The notes beneath the pieces were generated by a model. The model did no database searches. It worked only from the letters and a program-made list of their open reading frames with translations, and was not told the DNA's origin. Made by a program: the position numbers and the translations under genes. A stretch of 64,000 bases of DNA, from contig NZ_FCNX02000003.1 in the NCBI RefSeq assembly GCF_001544835.2, positions 310,001 to 374,000 of the forward strand, given 5' to 3'. Positions 8,790 to 17,121 of the stretch are shown here, in pieces (within the stretch, counting starts at the first letter, position 1; each line of letters starts with the position of its first letter). The stretch comes from Caballeronia fortuita. Its GTDB lineage: Bacteria; Pseudomonadota; Gammaproteobacteria; Burkholderiales; Burkholderiaceae.

Positions 8790-9542
8790 ATGACGAAGCT
8801 TTACCGCATCGGCCAGATCGTGCCGAGTTCGAACACGACCATGGAAACCGAGATTCCCGCGATGTTGCTCGCGCGACAGACGATCCGGCCCGAGCGCTTC
8901 ACGTTTCATTCGAGCCGCATGCGCATGAAAAAGGTCGTGAAAGAAGAGCTCGCCGCGATGGACGCGGAGTCGGATCGCTGCGCGGTAGAGCTGTCCGATG
9001 CACGCGTCGATGTGCTCGGCTATGCGTGTCTGGTTGCAATCATGGCGATGGGGCACGGCTATCATCGCGTGTCGCAGCAGCGCCTGCATGAGCGCACGAT
9101 CGAGAACGGCGGCGCTGCGCCCGTCATCACGAGCGCGGGCGCATTGGTCGATGCGCTGAAGGTGATCGGTGCAAAGCGCGTCGTCGTCGTCACGCCGTAC
9201 ATGAAGCCGTTGACCGAACTCGTGGTCGACTATATCCGCAATGAAGACTACGACGTGATCGACTATCGTGCGCTCGAGATTCCCGACAATCTCGATGTCG
9301 CGCGTCATGATCCGAACCGCCTTCCCGAGATTGTCATGTCGATGCGCTATCAGGAAGCCGATGCCATCGTGCTGTCCGCATGCGTGCAGATGCCTTCGCT
9401 GCCGGTCATCGCGAAAGTCGAAGCGATGACGGGCAAGCCGGTCGTCACCGCGGCCGTCGCGACCACTTACGCGATGCTCAAGCAACTCGGACTCGAAGCC
9501 GTCGTGCCCGGCGCGGGCGCGTTGCTGTCGGGCGCATATTGA
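8790..9542 (+). CDS. picG: Maleate cis-trans isomerase
   Basis: A 250-residue member of the Asp/Glu racemase-like fold that isomerises maleate to fumarate. The N-terminal QIVPSSNTTMETEIP motif and two cysteines, Cys80 in LGYACLVAIM and Cys198 in LSACVQMPSL, match the two catalytic cysteines of maleate isomerases. ATG 8790 is preferred over ATG 8778 because GGAG at 8780-8783 sits six bases before it and the length then equals the family's 250. In the Alcaligenes pic cluster as I remember it this gene is not between picC and picE, so its position here is a variation in order. Confidence 0.88.
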   Translation: MTKLYRIGQIVPSSNTTMETEIPAMLLARQTIRPERFTFHSSRMRMKKVVKEELAAMDAESDRCAVELSDARVDVLGYACLVAIMAMGHGYHRVSQQRLHERTIENGGAAPVITSAGALVDALKVIGAKRVVVVTPYMKPLTELVVDYIRNEDYDVIDYRALEIPDNLDVARHDPNRLPEIVMSMRYQEADAIVLSACVQMPSLPVIAKVEAMTGKPVVTAAVATTYAMLKQLGLEAVVPGAGALLSGAY

Positions 9543-9553
9543 GCGAGGCGCGC

Positions 9554-10402
9554 ATGTCGACTTATCTATACGGCGCGAATGTTCAGGCGAACGGCATTCG
9601 TCAGCACTATCTACGCTATGGCGGCGCGCGCAACGAATGCGATCCCGTGATCGTCGTGCCGGGCATCACGAGTCCGGCGGTGACGTGGGGCTTCGTCGCT
9701 GAACATCTCGGCAAGGTGTTCGATACGTATGTGCTGGACGTGCGTGGAAGAGGGTTGTCGTCGGCATCGGATGCGCTCGACTATAGCCTCGACGCGCAGG
9801 CGGCCGATTTGATCGCTTTCGCCGCCGCGATGGGCTTCGAACGATACAGCGTGATCGGTCATTCGATGGGCGCGCGCATCGGCATACGCGCGGCGCGTTC
9901 GCAGCCTGCGGGCATGGCACGTCTTGCGATGATCGATCCACCAGTGTCCGGTCCGGGACGCCGCGCGTATCCGTCGCAATTGCCGTGGTACATCGATTCG
10001 ATCCGGCAATCGCGCGAGGGCATGAGCGCGGACGCGATGCGCGCCTTCTGCCCGACGTGGACCGACGATCAACTCGCCTTGCGCGCCGAGTGGCTTCATA
10101 CATGCGATGAACGCGCGATACGCGCGAGCTTCGAAGGCTTCCATACCGACGACATTCACGCCGATCTCGCGCATCTGCGCATACCCGCGCTGCTCGTCAC
10201 GGCGGGCAGAGGCGATGTCGTGCGCGATACGGACGTCGACGAGATCCGCGCGCTCGTGCCGCATCTTGCGCGCACGCGCGTCCATGATGCAGGCCACATG
10301 ATTCCGTGGGACGACGAAGCCGGCTTTCATGCGGCGCTCGGCGATTTTCTCGGCGCTTCGATTCCGCCGCTCGTTGAAGGAGACGCACATGCCGGTCAGT
10401 GA
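9554..10402 (+). CDS. picE: N-formylmaleamate deformylase (alpha/beta hydrolase)
   Basis: A 282-residue alpha/beta hydrolase. It shows the nucleophile elbow GHSMGAR (Ser near residue 104), an acid in the GDVVRDTD segment and the catalytic His in DAGHMIPWDD near residue 246. NicD/PicE enzymes hydrolyse N-formylmaleamate to maleamate and formate and are serine hydrolases of this size. The longer upstream-open frame starting within picG is ignored because ATG 9554 gives the natural family start (MSTYLYGANVQ). It overlaps picD by 14 bp. Confidence 0.87.
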   Translation: MSTYLYGANVQANGIRQHYLRYGGARNECDPVIVVPGITSPAVTWGFVAEHLGKVFDTYVLDVRGRGLSSASDALDYSLDAQAADLIAFAAAMGFERYSVIGHSMGARIGIRAARSQPAGMARLAMIDPPVSGPGRRAYPSQLPWYIDSIRQSREGMSADAMRAFCPTWTDDQLALRAEWLHTCDERAIRASFEGFHTDDIHADLAHLRIPALLVTAGRGDVVRDTDVDEIRALVPHLARTRVHDAGHMIPWDDEAGFHAALGDFLGASIPPLVEGDAHAGQ

Positions 10403-11423
10403 CTATCAGATGGTCGATGCGTGGACGAAGGTGCTCACGCTCTCGCGTCTCGAAGCGGGGCAGACGGTCACCATTCTCACGAGCGCGTCGACGCATCCGC
10501 AGACACTTTCGACCGCGCTCATCGCAACGCAATCGATGGGCGCGATCGTCAATCGTCTCGACTTGCCGCCGGTGAACGGCGAGAAAGCCTTGAGCCGCGA
10601 TTCGCTCGCATACCTCGGCACGACGCCATTGACGGGTAACCGTGCTGCCATCGCCGCACTGAAGGAAAGCGATCTCGTGCTCGATCTGATGACCTTGCTG
10701 TTCTCGCCCGAGCAACTCGACATCCTGAAGAGCGGCACGAAGATACTGCTCGCAGTGGAGCCGCCGGAAGTGCTCACGCGTCTCGTGCCCACGCCCGCTG
10801 ATCGTGAACGCGTGCTCGCCGCGCAGGCGCGCATCGCGCGTGCGAAGGAGATGCATATCGTGTCGGCGGCGGGAACGGATTTTCGCTGTCCGCTCGGCGA
10901 GTTCGAGCCGATCGCCGAATACGGTTACGTCGATGAACCCGGCCGCTGGGATCATTGGCCGAGCGGCTTCGCACTGACCTTCCCGAACGATGGCAAGGCG
11001 CATGGCCGCATCGTGATCGATCGCGGCGATATCCTGCTGCCGCAGAAAAGCTATGTGCAGGAGCGCATCGAACTGACCGTCGAAGGCGGTTATGCGACGC
11101 GCATCGAAGGCGGCATCGACGCGCAGTTGCTCAGCGAATACATGGCGACGTTCGACGATCCGGAAGCCTACGCGATCTCGCATATCGGCTGGGGCTTGCA
11201 GCCGCGCGCGCACTGGTCGACGCTCGGTCTCTACGATCGCGAGGCGACCATCGGCATGGACGCGCGCGCGTTCGAAGGCAACTTCCTGTTCTCGCTCGGG
11301 CCGAACAACGAAGCCGGCGGCAGCCGCACGACGACCTGTCATATCGACATTCCGCTACGTCATTGCGATGTATTCCTCGACGGCGAGCCCGTCGTGCGCG
11401 ATGGCGTGGTCCTCGACCGCTGA
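10389..11423 (+). CDS. picD: 2,5-dihydroxypyridine 5,6-dioxygenase
   Basis: A 344-residue iron(II) dioxygenase of the NicX family, which is related in fold to leucine aminopeptidase AmpS. The three iron ligands known for Pseudomonas NicX (His265, His318, Asp320) fall at exactly the same numbers here: His265 in AISHIGWG, and His318 and Asp320 in TCHIDIPL. It cleaves 2,5-dihydroxypyridine to N-formylmaleamate. The start at ATG 10389 overlaps the end of picE by 14 bp. This exact residue match makes it one of the most secure functional calls in the window. Confidence 0.93.
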   Translation: MPVSDYQMVDAWTKVLTLSRLEAGQTVTILTSASTHPQTLSTALIATQSMGAIVNRLDLPPVNGEKALSRDSLAYLGTTPLTGNRAAIAALKESDLVLDLMTLLFSPEQLDILKSGTKILLAVEPPEVLTRLVPTPADRERVLAAQARIARAKEMHIVSAAGTDFRCPLGEFEPIAEYGYVDEPGRWDHWPSGFALTFPNDGKAHGRIVIDRGDILLPQKSYVQERIELTVEGGYATRIEGGIDAQLLSEYMATFDDPEAYAISHIGWGLQPRAHWSTLGLYDREATIGMDARAFEGNFLFSLGPNNEAGGSRTTTCHIDIPLRHCDVFLDGEPVVRDGVVLDR

Positions 11424-11438
11424 CACGAAAACACGCAC

Positions 11439-12062
11439 ATGTCCCACGATATCGAAACCTACAAGCGTCAGAGCTTCGGCTCGACGCTCGAACCGGTGGC
11501 GCCGGTCGGCCTGCTGATCGTCGATCTGGTGAACGGCTTCGCGAACCCGGAAGTGTTCGGCGGCGGCAACATACCACAGGCCATCGAGAACACCGTGCCC
11601 TTGCTCGCGCATGCGCGCGAGATGGGCTGGCCGGTCGCGCATAGCCGCATCGTATTCGCCGACGATGACGCCGATCACAACGTCTTCACGATGAAAGTAC
11701 CGGGCCTGCTCGCGCTGAAGGAAGATTCGCACGACAGCGCGATCGTGCCGCAACTGACGCCGCGCAGCGGTGAACTCGTCGTGCGCAAGACGGTGCCTTC
11801 GGCGTTCTTCGGTACATCGCTCGCGGCATGGCTCACGCAGCACGGCGTACGCACGCTCGTCATCGCGGGCGCGGTGACGAGCGGTTGCGTGCGCTCATCT
11901 GTCGTCGATGCGATGCAATACGGCTTTCGTCCGTTCGTGCTGTCGGATTGCGTTGGGGATCGCGCTATTGCTCCGCACGAAGCGAATCTCTTCGACATGG
12001 CGCAAAAGTACGCCGCCGTGATGAAGCGCGACGAAGCGCTCGATTTGCTGAAGGATTTCTGA
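11439..12062 (+). CDS. picF: Maleamate amidohydrolase (isochorismatase-like cysteine hydrolase)
   Basis: A 207-residue isochorismatase-fold hydrolase. The catalytic triad of NicF-type enzymes is visible as Asp29 (LLIVDLVNGF), Lys117 (VVRKTVPSAFFG) and Cys150 (TSGCVRSS), with the usual cis-peptide region before the cysteine. It releases ammonia from maleamate to give maleate for picG. It sits 15 bp after picD and 43 bp before a transporter gene, in one apparent operon. Two more distant relatives with different context lie at 47327 and 50635. Confidence 0.92.
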   Translation: MSHDIETYKRQSFGSTLEPVAPVGLLIVDLVNGFANPEVFGGGNIPQAIENTVPLLAHAREMGWPVAHSRIVFADDDADHNVFTMKVPGLLALKEDSHDSAIVPQLTPRSGELVVRKTVPSAFFGTSLAAWLTQHGVRTLVIAGAVTSGCVRSSVVDAMQYGFRPFVLSDCVGDRAIAPHEANLFDMAQKYAAVMKRDEALDLLKDF

Positions 12063-12105
12063 TCATCCGCGTTTCAATCGGCGTTTCAGTCCGCATGGGA
12101 TCGAT

Positions 12106-13701
12106 ATGGCCACGTCTCTTTCGGAGCGGTCGCAGCGCGTAGTTACGCGTCACGAGTTCACGCTGATCATCGCGTCTTCGTTCGGCGCGCTGCTCGAATG
12201 GTACGACTTCTATATCTACGCGGCGCTCGCGGGTACGTTCGGCATTCTGTTTTTCCCGAGCGGCAACGATACGGTCGCGTTTCTCGCGAGTCTTGCGACC
12301 TTCGGCGCGGGCTTTCTCGTGCGTCCGCTCGGCGCGCTTTTCTTTGGACGGCTCGGCGATCGAATCGGACGCAAGTACACGTTCATGGCGACCATCGTGT
12401 TGATGGGCGTCGCGACCATCGGCGTGGGCTTGCTGCCTTCGTTCGAGAAGATCGGGATGATGGCGCCCGTCTTGCTCGTCGCGCTGCGGCTCCTGCAGGG
12501 CTTTGCGCTCGGCGGCGAAACGGGAGGCGCGGCCACTTATCTCGCGGAACATTCGCCCGCGGACAGGCGCGGCTTCTATACGAGTTCGCTTCAGACCACG
12601 GCGACGCTCGGCCTGCTCGCATCGATCGGCGCGGTAAGCATCAGCCGCGCATCCATGAATGAAGCCGCGTTTCAAAGCTGGGGCTGGCGCTTGCCGTTTC
12701 TCGTATCGATCGTGCTGCTCGCGATATCGGTTTATCTTCGGACGAGACTCGCCGAATCGCCGACCTTTCGGGAGATGAAGCAGGGCAACAGGTTATCGGA
12801 GTCGCCGATAGGGGAAAGCTTCGGCCAATGGAACAACCTCAAGTACGTGCTCATCATGTTGTTCAGCACGGCATCGGGCGTGGGCGTGGTGTTCGGCACG
12901 GGACATTTCTATTCGATGTATTTCCTCCAGAACACGTTGAAGGTCGCGCCGAACTCGGTGAACCTGTTCCTTGCGATTGCATTGATCGGGGTGTTTCCGT
13001 TCTACCTTCTGTTCGGCTGGTTGTCGGATCGCATCGGAAGAAAATGGATCATGATGCTCGCGTGCCTGTTGCTCGCCGCGACCACGCAACCGATCTTCCA
13101 CGCGCTCACGCATTACGCGAATCCGCAACTCGAAGCGTTCCAGAAGAGCGCGCCAGTCACGGTGCGCGCGAACGATTGCCGCTTCTCGTTGTTCTCCGCG
13201 CCCGTCACGGAGTGCGACCGCATACGTTCGTTCCTGAGCGCATCCGGTGTTTCGTATGACAGGGCGCCGTTGCAGGCGGGTCAGACGGCATCGACGGAAA
13301 TAGGTTCGATCGTCGTGCATGGAAGCGACAAGCGCGAACTGGAGAAGGCGTTGATCGCATCGGGATGGTCGGCGCGCGCTGATCCATCGAAAGTCGATGC
13401 GCCGATGGTCGTCTTCCTGATGTGGCTCCTGCTGCTCTATCTCGCGATGGTCTATGGCCCGATGGCCGCGTTCATGGTCGAACTGTTTCCGGCGCGCATC
13501 CGCTATACGTCGCTTTCGCTGCCGTTTCATCTCGGCTCAGGCTGGTTCGGCGGGATGCTGCCGTTCGTCGTCTCGGCGATGGCGGTCGCGCGCGGCAACG
13601 TCTATTTCGGGCTGTGGTATCCGATCGTCATTGCCATCGTGTCGTTCGCGGTCGGTGCGCTCTTCGTGCCCGAAACGTACCGCCGCGACATCACGCAGTA
13701 G
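12106..13701 (+). CDS. MHS-family MFS transporter with an enlarged loop, probable picolinate or pyridine-acid uptake
   Basis: A 531-residue major facilitator of the metabolite:H+ symporter family, shown by SSFGALLEWYDFYIYAAL in the first helix and GDRIGRKYTF in the loop after helix 2. Usual members have about 430 residues. The extra length is a hydrophilic insert of about 80 residues between helices in the C-terminal half (roughly residues 340-425), holding two cysteines (NDCRF and TECDR). It follows picF by 43 bp and is likely in the same operon, so uptake of picolinate or a related acid is the reasonable guess. No substrate can be read from the sequence. Confidence 0.83.
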   Translation: MATSLSERSQRVVTRHEFTLIIASSFGALLEWYDFYIYAALAGTFGILFFPSGNDTVAFLASLATFGAGFLVRPLGALFFGRLGDRIGRKYTFMATIVLMGVATIGVGLLPSFEKIGMMAPVLLVALRLLQGFALGGETGGAATYLAEHSPADRRGFYTSSLQTTATLGLLASIGAVSISRASMNEAAFQSWGWRLPFLVSIVLLAISVYLRTRLAESPTFREMKQGNRLSESPIGESFGQWNNLKYVLIMLFSTASGVGVVFGTGHFYSMYFLQNTLKVAPNSVNLFLAIALIGVFPFYLLFGWLSDRIGRKWIMMLACLLLAATTQPIFHALTHYANPQLEAFQKSAPVTVRANDCRFSLFSAPVTECDRIRSFLSASGVSYDRAPLQAGQTASTEIGSIVVHGSDKRELEKALIASGWSARADPSKVDAPMVVFLMWLLLLYLAMVYGPMAAFMVELFPARIRYTSLSLPFHLGSGWFGGMLPFVVSAMAVARGNVYFGLWYPIVIAIVSFAVGALFVPETYRRDITQ

Positions 13702-13715
13702 TTAGCGCACAGTAG

Positions 13716-14222
13716 TCAGTCGAAATGCTTGAGCGAAGTGCGCCCGTACTGGTTGTTGCCTTCGACGAGCCGCATCATCATGCGCACGAAATGAACGCGT
13801 TCTTCAGGGCTCAGCGGGTCCAGAAACTTGACCTGGGCTTCTCGCATGCTGCCGTACATGTCCTTCATCACGCGCCGTCCTTTCGCGGTGATGTTGGCGA
13901 TCTTGAGGCGCCCGTCGTGAGGGCTGGGCTCGCGCTTGACGAGGCCGCGCTCCTCGAGACGGCGCAGCACGTCCGCCATCGTCGTGCGATCGACGCCGAC
14001 TTCCGCGCACAGCGATGTCTGATCGAGCCCGGGCCGCTCGCTCAGCGTGGTGAGCAGGCCGTATTGCACGGGCGTGATGGCGAAGTCCTTGCAGCTCTCG
14101 AAGAAGAGCGCGATATGAATCTGATTGAGCCGCCGGATCAGAAACCCCGGGCGCTGCCACAAGTGTCCGGTCTCGACGCCGCCATCGGAAACAGCAGCTT
14201 TTTTCTCGGCAACGGTGCCCAT
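13716..14222 (-). CDS. picR: MarR-family transcriptional repressor of the pic genes
   Basis: A 168-residue MarR protein with a winged helix-turn-helix (GLDQTSLCAEVGVDRTTMADVLRRLEERG over about residues 75-105) and the wing SPHDGRL. ATG 14222 is chosen because AAAGGG lies at good distance; a TTG further upstream would add 20 residues. It is convergent with the transporter at 12106 and divergent from the one at 14516. Two palindromes of the same type as that before picC lie in its upstream region, one near its own promoter, which suggests autorepression. In Alcaligenes faecalis PicR is a MarR repressor relieved by 6-hydroxypicolinate. Confidence 0.85.
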   Translation of the reverse strand: MGTVAEKKAAVSDGGVETGHLWQRPGFLIRRLNQIHIALFFESCKDFAITPVQYGLLTTLSERPGLDQTSLCAEVGVDRTTMADVLRRLEERGLVKREPSPHDGRLKIANITAKGRRVMKDMYGSMREAQVKFLDPLSPEERVHFVRMMMRLVEGNNQYGRTSLKHFD

Positions 14223-14321
14223 CCTTAACCCTTTTATCGAAGAAGTTTCAGTCACGCGGGAATCCAGAGATTGTAGGTGCAATCACAGTTGCGCTTCCAA
14301 TTTTTTCCGGATACAAATCTA

Positions 14322-14341
14322 TCCATCAGCGTACTGACGAA
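14322..14341. promoter_or_regulatory. Candidate PicR operator, picR-proximal copy
   Basis: TCCATCAGCGTACTGACGAA carries the core TCAGCGTACTGA at 14326-14337, differing from the picC site core at one central base. It is 100 bp upstream of the picR start codon on the minus strand and fits negative autoregulation. Confidence 0.65.
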
Positions 14342-14448
14342 ATGCTGAGGGCCGGAGCACCGAATGTCAATCATGGAAGTCAACACACGAAATCGATAGA
14401 ACGATGCGTCGCTCAGGCGTCGTGCGCTAACGAAGCAAGAGCGCATGA

Positions 14449-14468
14449 TTAATCAGCATGCTGATTAA
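14449..14468. promoter_or_regulatory. Candidate PicR operator, transporter-proximal copy (perfect 20-bp palindrome)
   Basis: TTAATCAGCATGCTGATTAA is identical to its reverse complement over all 20 bases. The core TCAGCATGCTGA (14453-14464) matches the other two sites. It lies 47 bp before the ATG of the transporter at 14516, and its flank continues AATGG as at the picC site, so it is the best candidate operator for that promoter. Confidence 0.75.
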
Positions 14469-14515
14469 ATGGCGAATGCGTTGAACGTCACCTCACCCAG
14501 AGTTTGGAGCCAAAG

Positions 14516-15838
14516 ATGAGTTCTACCCCTGTACAGACGGACGACGTCGCCATGCACGGGCGATCGATGTCACGCAACGATATCAAGACGCTGATGCTGG
14601 CGTCGCTCGGCGGTGCGCTGGAGTACTACGATTTCATCGTCGCGGTGTTCTTCACTAAGCTGCTCGCCACTGTGTTCTTTCCGCCGCAAACGCCCGAATG
14701 GCTCGCGCAGCTCGAAGTGTTCTGCATCTTCGCGGCGGGCTATCTCGTGCGTCCCATCGGCGGCATCTTCTTCGCGCACTTCGGCGATCGCATCGGCCGC
14801 AAGAAGATGTTTGCGCTGAGCCTCTTTCTCATGGCCGCGCCGACCTTGCTCATCGGCTTGTTGCCTAGCTATGCGACGCTCGGCATCGTCGCGCCGCTGC
14901 TCTTTCTTTTGTGCCGTGTTTTGCAGGGTCTTTCCGTCGGCGGGGAAGTGCCGGGCGCGTGGATTTTCTGCTCGGAACACGTGCGGCGCGATCGCATCGG
15001 TCTCGCATGTGGTCTTCTGATGTCGGGTTTGTGCACCGGCATTCTGCTTGGCGCGTTGTCGGCGAAGTTCCTCATCGGCAACATGGAGCCGGCGGATCTG
15101 AAGAGCTGGGGCTGGCGTCTGCCGTTCATCGCGGGCGGCCTGTTCGGGCTGATCTCGGTCTACTTGCGCCGCTATCTGCAGGAAACGCCGGTGTTCGAAG
15201 CGCTGCGTGCGAAGCGCGAAGCGGATGCGCGCCTGCCGCTCGCGGTCGTGCTGAAGGAACATCGCGGCGCGGTGATCGTCTCGCTGCTGGCGACGTGGGT
15301 CTTCTCCGGCATCTTCGTGCTGTACTTCCTCTACACGCCAACGTTCCTGCAAGCGCAATTCCACTTCGCGCCGAAGGACGTGTTCACGAACAACTCGTGG
15401 TCGATCTTCGGCCTGATCGTTGGCAGCACGTTCGCGGGATGGGCAGCGGACAAGATCGGCGGCGGCCGCGCATATGCAATCGGCAGTGTCGCGATGCTGT
15501 TCGTCACCGGTGCCTTCTACATGAACCTGAACGCGGGCAGCCAGTCGGTGTGGGCGCTGTATATCCTCGGCGGTTTTCTGATCGGAACGATCACGCTCGG
15601 GCCGTACATCATCGTCAAGAGCTTTCCGCCGGAAGTGCGCTTCACCGGTTTCGCGCTCTCGTACAACACGGCCTACGCGATCTTCGGCGGCACCGCGCCC
15701 GCGATCGCCTCGTTCCTCGTGGGGCGGCAGGGCATCACGATGGCGCCTGCATGGTACATTGGCGCGCTTTGCGTGCTCGGCGTGATCATCGGCCTCGTGT
15801 GGCGTGCGCCCGTGCATGCCGAAGCGGCGGCGCATTGA
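14516..15838 (+). CDS. MHS-family MFS transporter, PicR-linked
   Basis: A 440-residue proton symporter of the MHS group (LGGALEYYDFIVAVFFTKLL; GDRIGRKKMF). Twelve hydrophobic helices are apparent. ATG 14516 is preferred over a TTG four codons upstream because GGAG precedes it by six bases. It is divergent from picR, with a perfect PicR-type palindrome in its promoter region, so expression is probably induced together with the pic pathway. It may import picolinate or a pathway acid. It and the 531-residue relative at 12106 give two differing MHS carriers in one cluster. Confidence 0.85.
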   Translation: MSSTPVQTDDVAMHGRSMSRNDIKTLMLASLGGALEYYDFIVAVFFTKLLATVFFPPQTPEWLAQLEVFCIFAAGYLVRPIGGIFFAHFGDRIGRKKMFALSLFLMAAPTLLIGLLPSYATLGIVAPLLFLLCRVLQGLSVGGEVPGAWIFCSEHVRRDRIGLACGLLMSGLCTGILLGALSAKFLIGNMEPADLKSWGWRLPFIAGGLFGLISVYLRRYLQETPVFEALRAKREADARLPLAVVLKEHRGAVIVSLLATWVFSGIFVLYFLYTPTFLQAQFHFAPKDVFTNNSWSIFGLIVGSTFAGWAADKIGGGRAYAIGSVAMLFVTGAFYMNLNAGSQSVWALYILGGFLIGTITLGPYIIVKSFPPEVRFTGFALSYNTAYAIFGGTAPAIASFLVGRQGITMAPAWYIGALCVLGVIIGLVWRAPVHAEAAAH

Positions 15839-15911
15839 GGCCGGGCCTTTGAAACGCGGCGTTTTTCGTGTCGACGCCGATGCGGAAAACGCCTCTTTCC
15901 GGGCAACCTAC

Positions 15912-17120
15912 ATGTCTGTTGGCGGCGCATCCGATACCGGCATCGGCCGGTCGTGGCTTCTGTATTTCTCGCTCGCGTTCGCGAGCATGAGCTTCTCGGC
16001 GACGGGACCGGTCGCCATCATCATCGCGGCGTCGCGGCAAGGCGGCTTGAGCTTCGCGCAGACGTCGTCGTGGCTGTTCGCGTCGATCGGCATCAACGGG
16101 CTCGCGAGCATCGCGATCAGCTGGAAGATGCGCCAGCCCTTGCTGTTTCTCTGGACGATTCCGGGTGCGATCCTCGCCGCGCCGGTGATCGCGCAATACG
16201 GCTTCGGGGCGGCCGTCGGCACCTATCTCGTATGCGCAGCGGTGCTGGTCGTGCTCGGCGTGACGAACCTTGTCGCGTTGCTCGATCGATGGGTTCCCAT
16301 GCCCGTCGTCATGGCGATGATCGCCGGTCTCTTCATCAAGTACGTGCTCGCCGTCGTGCAGTCGACGGTGGCCGCGCCGCTGATCGGCGCCGGCATGCTG
16401 ATCGCGTTCTTCGGTCTGATGTGGCTCGAACGGCGCAATGCCGCGCCCATGCCGCCGCTCATCGGGGCGATGCTGGCCGGCGCGGCGATTCTCGTCGCAA
16501 CCGGCTTTCGCCTCTCCGGCAATGGCGGCGGCGCATGGACGGCGACGCCCGCGCTCGTCGTGCCGCGCTTCGATCTACACGCGATATCGCAACTGCTGCT
16601 GCCGATGCTCATCACCGTGCTCTTCGTGCAGAACGCGCAAGGCATCGCGGTGACGCGTGCGTCGGGGTATCGGACGTCGTTGCGGATGGTGACGATCCTG
16701 AGCGGCGTATTGAGCGCGATCACCGCGCCGTTCGGCGGCTGTCCCTCAGTGCTCGCGGGGCCGAGCAACGCGATTCTCGTCTCGGGCGGCACGCATGGCC
16801 GGCATTACATCGGCGCGTCGATCGCGGGCGTCATATGCGTGGCGATCGGCGTCTTCGCCACGGCATATGTGTTTCTGCTGACGAGTCTGCCCGCCACGTA
16901 TATCGCCATTCTCGCGGGACTCGCGATGATGGGCGTGCTCGAGAAGTCGTTCGTCGGCGCGTTTCGTTCGACTATGCCGCTCGCCGCGACGATCGTCTTC
17001 GTGGTCACGCTGAGCGACGTGACCTTGCTTGGTATCGGCGCGGCGTTCTGGGGCGTCGTCGCGGGTTGTGTCGTTTATTACCTGATCGAGAAGCCGCGCG
17101 CGAACGGCGCGCGCGCGTGA
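15912..17120 (+). CDS. BenE-family benzoate:H+ symporter-like permease
   Basis: A 402-residue membrane protein with about 12 helices of the BenE (benzoate/H+ symporter) family; typical features are SFSATGPVAIIIAASRQGGLS at the N-terminus, WTIPGAILAAPVI, and APFGGCPSVLAGPSNAILV in the second half. ATG 15912 follows the preceding MFS gene by 73 bp and gives the usual family length. It could carry benzoate or another aromatic carboxylate; proximity to the pic genes suggests a pyridine carboxylate, but that is inference. Its stop lies one base from the convergent stop of the PTS gene, so no terminator fits between them. Confidence 0.82.
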   Translation: MSVGGASDTGIGRSWLLYFSLAFASMSFSATGPVAIIIAASRQGGLSFAQTSSWLFASIGINGLASIAISWKMRQPLLFLWTIPGAILAAPVIAQYGFGAAVGTYLVCAAVLVVLGVTNLVALLDRWVPMPVVMAMIAGLFIKYVLAVVQSTVAAPLIGAGMLIAFFGLMWLERRNAAPMPPLIGAMLAGAAILVATGFRLSGNGGGAWTATPALVVPRFDLHAISQLLLPMLITVLFVQNAQGIAVTRASGYRTSLRMVTILSGVLSAITAPFGGCPSVLAGPSNAILVSGGTHGRHYIGASIAGVICVAIGVFATAYVFLLTSLPATYIAILAGLAMMGVLEKSFVGAFRSTMPLAATIVFVVTLSDVTLLGIGAAFWGVVAGCVVYYLIEKPRANGARA

Positions 17121-17121
17121 G

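Noticed and set aside
2..12062. Nicotinate degradation (nic) cluster
   Set aside because: The lower pathway enzymes are shared, but nicotinate needs a cytochrome-linked hydroxylase and the flavin monooxygenase NicC. Here a Rieske oxygenase and a decarboxylating amidohydrolase are present, as in picolinate breakdown.
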